Source: Oscillospiraceae bacterium (GTDB taxonomy: Bacteria; Bacillota; Clostridia; Oscillospirales; Oscillospiraceae). From it: a stretch of DNA of 7,195 nt. The position numbers and the translations under genes are program-made. The DNA lies in the NCBI GenBank assembly GCA_031264545.1, contig JAISDV010000193.1:1-7195 (forward strand). The letters are read 5' to 3'. The notes beneath the pieces were generated by a model. It was not told the DNA's origin. It ran no database searches and saw only the letters and a list, made by a program, of their open reading frames with translations. Positions 1 through 4,922 of this stretch are shown here, one piece after another (positions within the stretch are counted from its first letter, which is position 1; each line of letters starts with the position of its first letter).

Positions 1-5
1 GCGAA

Positions 6-106
6 GCGATTGACAGGAACAGTTTCGGTGAATGTGAAAGGAGGAGCGGCAAATAACCGCTTTAGCGGTTGCAGTGCGTGTGATGCGATTGACAGAGTGT
101 TCGGTG
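6..106 (+). repeat. Imperfect direct repeat (two copies, 79 bp apart)
   Basis: The 11-mer GCGATTGACAG occurs at 6-16 and again at 85-95. In both copies TCGGTG follows shortly after, at 25-30 and 101-106, with a 3-base length difference between them. Translated in their own frames, the copies read EAIDRNSFGE and DAIDRVFGA, so they are similar at protein level and differ by one codon. The 79-bp offset puts the two in different frames, so they cannot both belong to one intact reading frame. This may be a decayed coding duplication or a repeated RNA sub-domain of the hairpin cluster. Confidence 0.5.
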
Positions 107-153
107 CCTCTTGAGAGGCGAGCCGGTATTATGCCCTTTTAGGGCTGGTGCAT

Positions 154-180
154 ACCACCAGTTCTACTGGTGGTTTTGAT
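154..180 (+). terminator. Strong hairpin followed by short T run
   Basis: A perfect 8-bp stem (154-161 with 167-174) and 5-base loop are followed by TTT and then GATT. Read on the plus strand this resembles a weak intrinsic terminator, or the terminal hairpin of an IS200/IS605-type right end. It ends the hairpin series that begins at 55. Confidence 0.4.
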
Positions 181-187
181 TAATGCC

Positions 188-288
188 GCGGCGCGGGACG
201 CGCCGCATGGCGGCTTTACAGCTCGCCGCAGGCAAGCTGTAAATGCATCAAAGAGCCTGCGGCAAAACAGACGCCTTGCTGCAAGCTC
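188..288. repeat. Cluster of overlapping inverted repeats downstream of the ferredoxin gene
   Basis: At least four stems lie within 101 bases. 188-195/199-206 is a perfect 8-bp GC stem with a 3-base loop. 215-227/231-243 is a 13-bp stem with a C-A mismatch on the plus strand that becomes a G-U wobble in minus-strand RNA. 225-233/255-263 is a perfect 9-bp pair. 253-264/277-288 is a 12-bp imperfect stem followed on the minus strand by TTT. Several use the same bases and cannot form together. They start 19 bases beyond the ferredoxin stop, and the wobble favours folding in the minus-strand transcript, so they probably form its 3' end. None has a long U tract, so termination is uncertain. Confidence 0.5.
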
Positions 289-306
289 CCTGATAATACG
301 ATGCGC

Positions 307-474
307 TTATTGCTCAGATATTGCGCCCGTGGGACAGGTGTCGATGCAGGCGCCGCAGGAAATGCACATATCCTGACTGATCTCATAGCGCTCGTCACCC
401 ATGGAAATAGCGCCGGCTGGACAGGAATCCGCGCAAGCGCCGCAAGCAATGCAGTCGCTGCCAATCACATACAT
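307..474 (-). CDS. 2[4Fe-4S] ferredoxin, 55 residues
   Basis: This is a small soluble cytoplasmic electron carrier holding two cubane clusters, of the clostridial type that accepts electrons from enzymes such as pyruvate:ferredoxin oxidoreductase or hydrogenase. The protein has two copies of CxxCxxCxxxCP: Cys8, 11, 14 and 18 with Pro19, then Cys37, 40, 43 and 47 with Pro48. By the usual clostridial pattern each cluster takes three cysteines from one motif and the fourth from the other. Fifty-five residues is the normal length for the family. The start ATG is at 474-472; AGGAGG lies at 488-483 with an 8-base gap, and a sigma-A-like promoter lies further upstream at 543-516. The gene stands alone, divergent from ctsR, so no partner enzyme is indicated. 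The identity is very clear from the motifs; the electron partner cannot be inferred. Confidence 0.95.
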   Translation of the reverse strand: MYVIGSDCIACGACADSCPAGAISMGDERYEISQDMCISCGACIDTCPTGAISEQ

Positions 475-515
475 ATATGTAGCCTCCTTGGTTAGAATAG
501 ATTCTTCATCTACGA

Positions 516-543
516 ATTATAACATATCGTTCCCGTATTGCAA
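516..543 (-). promoter_or_regulatory. Sigma-A-type promoter of the ferredoxin gene
   Basis: On the minus strand TTGCAA (543-538) is followed by a 16-bp spacer and a perfect TATAAT (521-516). Transcription would start near 509, giving a leader of about 35 bases that contains the AGGAGG site. The surrounding DNA is AT-rich compared with the genes. Confidence 0.7.
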
Positions 544-650
544 GATTTTTATCAATACCGGATTTGAATTTAACAGATAAAGAGAAAAATCGAGATAATC
601 GAAGAAATCAAGCGTAAACAGACTGTAAATGCGTTCTGTCCATACAGATA

Positions 651-667
651 GGTCAGGATTGGTCAAT
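651..667 (+). promoter_or_regulatory. CtsR-type operator, box 1 (upstream)
   Basis: GGTCAGG-ATT-GGTCAAT is a tandem heptad with a 3-base gap. It resembles the established CtsR consensus of two RGTCAAA heptads, with deviations at the ends of both heptads. It lies just upstream of the predicted -35 of the ctsR promoter and pairs as an inverted repeat with box 2 (652-667 against 682-697, 15 of 16 bases). Confidence 0.7.
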
Positions 668-674
668 TCCGAGC

Positions 675-703
675 TTGAATTATTGACCAACCCTGACTAT
701 TAT
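675..703 (+). promoter_or_regulatory. Predicted promoter of the ctsR-mcsA-clpC operon
   Basis: TTGAAT (675-680), a 17-bp spacer and TATTAT (698-703) form a plausible sigma-A promoter, with a start expected near 710. Operator box 2 fills the spacer and box 3 covers the region just after the start, so a bound CtsR would occlude polymerase. TTGACC at 683-688 is an alternative -35, but it has only a poor -10 (GACTAT at 706-711). Confidence 0.6.
682..698 (-). promoter_or_regulatory. CtsR-type operator, box 2 (inverted, in promoter spacer)
   Basis: Read on the minus strand this is AGTCAGG-GTT-GGTCAAT, the same tandem-heptad layout as box 1 but in opposite orientation. It lies between the predicted -35 and -10 and touches the first base of the -10. 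Confidence 0.7.
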
Positions 704-712
704 AAGACTATA

Positions 713-729
713 GGTCAAAGATAGTCAAG
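713..729 (+). promoter_or_regulatory. CtsR operator, box 3 (near-consensus)
   Basis: GGTCAAA-GAT-AGTCAAG is the closest match to the CtsR tandem-heptad consensus in the window. Only the last base of the second heptad departs from RGTCAAA. It sits immediately downstream of the predicted transcription start and 33 bases before the ctsR ATG. A further partial heptad, GATCAAA, follows at 729-735. Confidence 0.9.
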
Positions 730-762
730 ATCAAAAAGGATACAAGTTCAGGAGGCGGCAAA

Positions 763-1221
763 ATGGGAACAAGCGATATGATAGCAAATTTCATCATGGA
801 TATTCTGGAGGACACCGGCGGGATTGCCGAGCTCCAGCGCTCCAATCTCGCTGAACGCTTCAGCTGCGTCCCCAGCCAGATAAATTACGTCATTTCCACA
901 CGCTTCTCGCCCGAGCACGGCTATGTGGTCGAGTCCAGGAGAGGCGGCAACGGTTTTATCCGTATAACGCGCGTTCAGGCCGGTCTTGAACGGCTGATCA
1001 TGCACACGGTTAATTCCGTTGGGGACAGTCTTGACCTTCGCACGGCCGCGGCATTTGTTTCCAACATGCTCGGCTCCGACGCCCTCGACGAGAAAACGGC
1101 CGGGCTTGTTATGACCGCGATCGGCGACCGGGCGCTCAGCCCTATCTCGCCCGCGCACCGGGACATCGTTCGCGCCTCGATATTCAAGCAGCTGCTGGTT
1201 GCCACGCTCGCGGCGCGCTGA
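763..1221 (+). CDS. ctsR: CtsR, transcriptional repressor of class III heat-shock genes
   Basis: CtsR is a dimeric winged-helix repressor that binds tandem heptads in front of clp genes and releases them on heat or protein stress. The 152 residues match the usual length of about 150. The N-terminal half carries the DNA-binding domain, with the highly conserved stretch VPSQINYVISTRF at 36-48 and the wing ESRRGGNGFIRI at 57-68. The C-terminal half (about 75-152) is the helical dimerisation domain. In Bacillus the glycine-rich wing loop is the heat sensor and has four glycines; here residues 61-64 read GGNG, so the third glycine is Asn. The start is supported by AGGAGG at 750-755 with a 7-base gap. 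It is the first gene of the operon, and the operators in front of it imply autorepression. Confidence 0.95.
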   Translation: MGTSDMIANFIMDILEDTGGIAELQRSNLAERFSCVPSQINYVISTRFSPEHGYVVESRRGGNGFIRITRVQAGLERLIMHTVNSVGDSLDLRTAAAFVSNMLGSDALDEKTAGLVMTAIGDRALSPISPAHRDIVRASIFKQLLVATLAAR

Positions 1222-1278
1222 TCCCTTAGCCAGGCAAAGAAACACATCAACAACTTTATTTTTCAGGAGGTCACTATC

Positions 1279-1776
1279 ATGAAATGCGAAAAATGCGATA
1301 AGGAAGCCGTATTCCACTATCAGTCCGATATGAACGGTGAAAAAACCGAGTGCCATCTCTGCGCGGACTGCGCAAGGGCGGAAGGCTACGGCGAAATGCT
1401 CGGGTTCCGTACCGAGATGATGGCTTCAAGCCTGAGCAGCTTCTTCAGCCGGCCCTTCGGCGGCCTTATGAGCGGCCTTTTCGGAGCGCCCTTCGGCAGC
1501 CTCAGCACGCTGCCCGACAGCTTCCTTGGCAGGCGCTTCCTCGTGCCTTTCCCCGAAGCGCCGGGCGTCAATATCGCCGCAGGCGAGACTGCGGCAGAAA
1601 AAGCGACAGAAAGCGGAAGGGCCGGGGCGGATAATATCCCAAAGGATGCGGGCGGCGAGTTCCGCAAAAAGCGCGAGCTCCACATGCTGCAGCACCAGCT
1701 CAGAAATGCCGTACGGGCCGAGGAATTTGAAAAGGCGGCCGAACTGCGGGATAAGATCCGCGCGATCGAGAAATAA
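1279..1776 (+). CDS. mcsA: McsA-like protein: zinc finger plus C-terminal UVR motif, second zinc finger missing
   Basis: In Bacillus, McsA is a zinc-binding adaptor that activates the arginine kinase McsB and helps inactivate CtsR and recruit ClpC. This protein has 165 residues. The N-terminal finger pairs Cys3/Cys6 with Cys28/Cys31 (Cys25 is an extra cysteine). The C-terminal UVR motif spans about 129-165 and is rich in Arg, Glu and Ala, including EEFEKAAELRDKI at 148-160. Bacillus McsA has a second CxxC pair in between; here residues 51-95 are instead a cysteine-free Phe/Gly/Leu/Pro-rich stretch, followed by an Ala/Glu/Gly-rich linker. AGGAGG at 1265-1270 lies 8 bases before the ATG. The gene lies 57 bases after ctsR and 45 before clpC, with no mcsB between. 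Position and both end domains support McsA ancestry, but kinase activation cannot be assumed. Confidence 0.85.
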   Translation: MKCEKCDKEAVFHYQSDMNGEKTECHLCADCARAEGYGEMLGFRTEMMASSLSSFFSRPFGGLMSGLFGAPFGSLSTLPDSFLGRRFLVPFPEAPGVNIAAGETAAEKATESGRAGADNIPKDAGGEFRKKRELHMLQHQLRNAVRAEEFEKAAELRDKIRAIEK

Positions 1777-1821
1777 TTACTAAAACAATCCATTTAACAG
1801 CCATTTCGAGGAGGAATATAA

Positions 1822-4314
1822 ATGCGCAACCAAGACAGATTTACCGAAAGGGCTCAGACAGCCCTTGCCAAAGCACAGGAAGCGGCACAGAATATGGGCC
1901 ACAGCTACGTCGGGACGGAGCATATCCTCCTCGGCATTGTGCGTGAAGGCGAGGGGCTCGGCGCAAAGGTATTGCGAGACAACGGCCTGGACGAAACGCT
2001 CGTTTCGGAGCTTATGGAAAAATTCGTCGGGCGCGGCGCGCCGGGAATCCCCGCGCAGGGCCTTACCCCCGAGGCCAAGCGCGTGATCGAGCTTTCGATC
2101 ATCGACGCGAACCGTCTCGGCCATAATTACATTGGCACGGAGCACCTGCTCATGGGCATACTCCGTGAGCCGGAGTGCGCCGGGGCAAGACTCATCACTT
2201 CAACAGGCGCCGACCTCAACAAGATTTACAGCGATATCATCAACATCTTCCGCAGCGCGGATTACAGGCCCTGTACCCAGCAGGCGCAGGCAGCTCAGCA
2301 GGCGCGCGGCGGGAAAAAGACGGATACGAAGACGCTTGACCAGTTCAGCCGCGACCTGACGGCGGCGGCGCAGGAGGGGCAGCTCGACCCCGTCGTCGGA
2401 CGCAGCCGGGAGATCCAGCGCGTGATCCAAATCCTTTCGCGCCGCACCAAAAACAACCCCGTGCTCATCGGCGAGCCGGGCGTCGGCAAGACCGCCATCG
2501 CGGAGGGGCTGGCGCAGATGGTCGCCTCCGGCGATGTGCCCGAGGACCTGCGCGGCAAGCGCATCGTCTCGCTTGATCTGACCGGCATGCTCGCGGGTAC
2601 GAAATACCGCGGCGACTTCGAGGAGCGCATCAAGGCCGCGCTCAAGGAAGCGCAGAAGGCCGGAGACGTGATTCTCTTCATCGACGAGCTGCACACCATT
2701 ATCGGCGCGGGCGCGGCGGAGGGCGCGATCGACGCGGCCAACATCATCAAGCCCGCGCGTGGCCGCGGCGAGATACAGGTCATCGGCGCGACGACCCTGG
2801 ACGAGTATCGCAAGCACATCGAAAAGGACGCGGCGCTCGAACGCCGATTCCAGCCCGTAACGGTCGACGAACCCTCACAGGAGGAATCGGTCGAAATCAT
2901 CAAGGGTCTGCGTGACCGGTATGAAGCGCACCACAAGCTCAGGATCACCGACGAGGCGATCCGCGCCGCAGTCTGTATGTCCGGCCGCTATATCAACGAC
3001 CGTTATCTCCCGGACAAGGCGATCGACCTCATGGATGAGGCGGCCTCCCGCGTCCGGATGAAGACTCTGACCGTGCCGGATGAGCTGAAAGCTATTGAAG
3101 ACCGCATCAACGCGCTGGTCAACGAGAAGGAAGCGGCCATTAAGGTGCAGGACTTCGAGGAGGCGGCGAAAATCCGCGACCGGGAAAAGGCGCAGCGAGA
3201 GGCGCTGGCAGCAGCCCGCAAGCACTGGGAGGAAAAGCGCGGCGGCCCTGTCCGCTGCGTCACGGAGGAAGATATCGCCGAGGTCGTCTCCGGCTGGACG
3301 GGCATCCCCGTCACCAGCCTGACCGAAACAGAGAGCGAAAGGCTCCTCAAAATGGAGGAAATACTCCACCGGCGCGTCATCGGGCAGAACGAGGCGGTTT
3401 CCGCCGTTTCCCGGGCGATACGCCGCGGGCGCGTCGGCCTGAAGGACCCGAAGCGGCCAGTCGGCAGTTTCCTGTTCCTCGGCCCGACCGGCGTCGGCAA
3501 GACCGAGCTGTGCAAGGCCCTCGCAGAGGCAGTCTTCGGCGACGAAAGCGCCATGATCCGCATCGATATGTCCGAGTATATGGAAAAGCACACGGTTTCC
3601 AAGCTCATTGGCTCGCCTCCGGGCTACGTTGGCTACGACGAGGGCGGTCAGCTCACCGAAAAGGTACGCAGAAAGCCCTATTCCGTCATTCTGTTCGACG
3701 AGATCGAGAAGGCCCACGAGGACGTTTTCAATATCATGCTCCAGATCATGGACGACGGTATTCTGACCGACGCACAGGGCCGCAGAGTGGACTTCAAGAA
3801 CACCGTCATCGTCATGACCTCCAATATCGGCGCGAGAAACATCACCGGCGGGCAGAAGCTGCTCGGGTTCTCCTCCTGCGACGCAAAAGACAACGGTTCG
3901 AGGGATCTCGAAGAAATACGCGCTTTCGTGATGAAGGATCTCAAAAACACCTTCCGGCCCGAATTTCTCAACCGCATAGACGAGACCATCGTGTTCTCAC
4001 AGCTCTCACGCGAGAACATCAGGAAAATCGCACGCAATATGCTCGACACGGTTTCCGGAAGGCTCTCCGACATCGGCATCGGCCTTGAGGTCTCGGACGA
4101 GGCGCTCGATAAGCTGGCCGAGGAAGGCTTCGACCCAGTCTACGGCGCGCGCCCCCTGCGCCGGACCATACAGGCCACCGTTGAGGACGGCGCGGCGGAA
4201 AAGCTGCTCGACGGTACCCTCAAGCAGGGCGACAGCGCCGCGGCCGTCGTGGCGGACGGTAAAATCGCGCTGGTCAGAACGGAACGGCAGGCCGGGATGG
4301 ATCGGCTGGCCTAA
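1822..4314 (+). CDS. clpC: ClpC, Hsp100 AAA+ unfoldase, ATPase subunit of ClpCP protease
   Basis: ClpC hexamers unfold stress-damaged and regulatory proteins and thread them into ClpP in the cytoplasm. The 830 residues compare with about 810 in Bacillus. Two N-terminal repeats cover about 1-150, with Glu33 and Glu107 matching the phosphoarginine-binding glutamates of Bacillus ClpC. The first AAA+ module has Walker A GEPGVGKT (217-224), pore loop GTKYRGDF (259-266), Walker B LFIDELH (285-291) and arginine fingers ERRF (340-343). The UVR middle domain spans about 421-460. The second module has GPTGVGKT (554-561), pore loop GYVGYDEGG (601-609), VILFDEIEKA (622-631), the ClpP-docking tripeptide LGF (681-683) and sensor-2 GARPLRR (775-781). 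AGGAGG at 1809-1814 lies 7 bases before the ATG. Oddity: residues 313-314 are Arg-Gly where the family has Leu-Ala. Confidence 0.97.
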   Translation: MRNQDRFTERAQTALAKAQEAAQNMGHSYVGTEHILLGIVREGEGLGAKVLRDNGLDETLVSELMEKFVGRGAPGIPAQGLTPEAKRVIELSIIDANRLGHNYIGTEHLLMGILREPECAGARLITSTGADLNKIYSDIINIFRSADYRPCTQQAQAAQQARGGKKTDTKTLDQFSRDLTAAAQEGQLDPVVGRSREIQRVIQILSRRTKNNPVLIGEPGVGKTAIAEGLAQMVASGDVPEDLRGKRIVSLDLTGMLAGTKYRGDFEERIKAALKEAQKAGDVILFIDELHTIIGAGAAEGAIDAANIIKPARGRGEIQVIGATTLDEYRKHIEKDAALERRFQPVTVDEPSQEESVEIIKGLRDRYEAHHKLRITDEAIRAAVCMSGRYINDRYLPDKAIDLMDEAASRVRMKTLTVPDELKAIEDRINALVNEKEAAIKVQDFEEAAKIRDREKAQREALAAARKHWEEKRGGPVRCVTEEDIAEVVSGWTGIPVTSLTETESERLLKMEEILHRRVIGQNEAVSAVSRAIRRGRVGLKDPKRPVGSFLFLGPTGVGKTELCKALAEAVFGDESAMIRIDMSEYMEKHTVSKLIGSPPGYVGYDEGGQLTEKVRRKPYSVILFDEIEKAHEDVFNIMLQIMDDGILTDAQGRRVDFKNTVIVMTSNIGARNITGGQKLLGFSSCDAKDNGSRDLEEIRAFVMKDLKNTFRPEFLNRIDETIVFSQLSRENIRKIARNMLDTVSGRLSDIGIGLEVSDEALDKLAEEGFDPVYGARPLRRTIQATVEDGAAEKLLDGTLKQGDSAAAVVADGKIALVRTERQAGMDRLA

Positions 4315-4365
4315 GCAGCCGGTTAAGCGAGTTTGCGCTTTTCAAATCCGGTCGGAAGTGTTAAA

Positions 4366-4397
4366 ATACCCCTGTCGGCGGGAGCGGACAGGGGTAT
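4366..4397. terminator. Perfect 11-bp hairpin after clpC, possible bidirectional terminator
   Basis: ATACCCCTGTC (4366-4376) pairs perfectly with 4387-4397 around a 10-base loop, 51 bases beyond the clpC stop. On the plus strand the tail is CATACTTT, a weak U tract, so it may only attenuate read-through into the thioesterase gene. On the minus strand the stem runs into TATTTTAA, a better U tract, and could stop antisense transcription coming from the malic enzyme side. Confidence 0.6.
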
Positions 4398-4454
4398 CAT
4401 ACTTTCAGGACGTTTTACGAACGCCGGCGGAATACATCGGAGGCAGACAGAAAA

Positions 4455-4901
4455 ATGGCAGAAGACTACAACTATGAGGATACGCTTATCGGGCAGAAAA
4501 TGACCAGGGAAGAGCGTTATGACCGGATGGTCGATTACATGAATACCATACCTGATTTCAATTATCACAACGGCATCAAGCTCACCGCGCTGCGCGACGG
4601 CTATGCCGAATGCCGGGCTGTGCTGACGCCCGATTCTGAAAACGCTCAGGGGATGGCGCACGGCGGTCTCATCTTTTCACTTTGCGATGTGGCGGCAAGC
4701 TACGCCGCGGCCTATATCGACCGCCGCTGCGTGACGCAGTCCGCGGGCATCCATTTTCTCAGGCCCGCGCGCGGAAGCTGTCTGGTCGCGAGGGCGGAGC
4801 CGATCAAGGTCGGCAAAACCGTCTCCGTCGTCACGGCCAGGGCCTATGACGACGAGGAACGCCTCGTGGCCGAGGCGACCTTTTCACTCTTTTATCTCTG
4901 A
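4455..4901 (+). CDS. PaaI-type hotdog-fold acyl-CoA thioesterase
   Basis: Members of this family hydrolyse acyl- or aryl-CoA thioesters in the cytoplasm. The 148 residues show the family signature AHGGLIFSLCDVAASYAA at 68-85, with the HGG turn (69-71) and Asp78 at the usual catalytic acid position. It is followed by the strands SAGIHFLRPA (96-105) and a C-terminal strand VAEATFSLFYL. Residues 1-16 extend beyond the usual N-terminus. The ATG at 4455 is kept because GGAGG at 4439-4443 lies 11 bases upstream; Met16 (4500) is an alternative with no clear ribosome site. The gene follows clpC by 140 bases with a hairpin in between, so it may be partly co-transcribed, but I see no clear promoter of its own. 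The fold is confident; the substrate is unknown. Confidence 0.88.
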   Translation: MAEDYNYEDTLIGQKMTREERYDRMVDYMNTIPDFNYHNGIKLTALRDGYAECRAVLTPDSENAQGMAHGGLIFSLCDVAASYAAAYIDRRCVTQSAGIHFLRPARGSCLVARAEPIKVGKTVSVVTARAYDDEERLVAEATFSLFYL

Positions 4902-4922
4902 GCCGTTCCGGGTAGTGTGCGC

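Larger units (their letters stand above)
1..180 (+). mobile_element. Hairpin-rich segment, possible right end of an IS200/IS605-type (TnpB) element, truncated at window edge
   Basis: Four small stem-loops follow one another: 55-60/65-70 (AACCGC, loop TTTA), 106-110/115-119 (GCCTC, loop TTGA), 133-137/141-145 (GCCCT, loop TTT) and 154-161/167-174 (ACCACCAG, loop TTCTA). An outer stem, 125-129 with 152-156, can enclose the third. No complete gene fits here. Frame 3 is open from the left edge to a TAA at 54-56, which sits in the first hairpin and could be the tail of a gene lying to the left. A structured tail starting at the end of tnpB and closing with a strong terminal hairpin is typical of TnpB omegaRNA and right-end regions, and I infer that identity from architecture only. 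It could instead be a non-mobile small RNA or an intergenic repeat. No transposase is visible. Confidence 0.35.

Noticed and set aside
1..290. CRISPR array, tRNA or known riboswitch
   Set aside because: The stems differ in sequence and spacing, so there is no regular repeat-spacer pattern. No cloverleaf or recognised riboswitch core is visible.
170..495. Overlapping frames of 64-82 codons on both strands across the ferredoxin region
   Set aside because: They are other-frame shadows of the 55-residue ferredoxin and the palindrome cluster. They lack ribosome sites and recognisable motifs.
618..639. ACAGA/TCTGT inverted repeat upstream of the operators
   Set aside because: A 5-bp stem with a 12-base loop is expected by chance in AT-rich intergenic DNA.
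748..1356. 202-codon minus-strand frame opposite ctsR
   Set aside because: It is antisense to a clear ctsR with all its conserved motifs. Long antisense frames are expected from GC-rich third positions.
1386..1793. 135-codon minus-strand frame opposite the McsA-like gene
   Set aside because: It is explained as the antisense shadow of a gene with zinc-finger and UVR motifs and a consensus ribosome site.
2875..3717. 280-codon minus-strand frame opposite clpC
   Set aside because: The plus strand encodes unmistakable ClpC domains through this stretch. The antisense product shows no family features.
4333..4367. Possible promoter for the thioesterase (TTGCGC with TAAAAT)
   Set aside because: The spacer would be 23 bp, too long for a sigma-A promoter.
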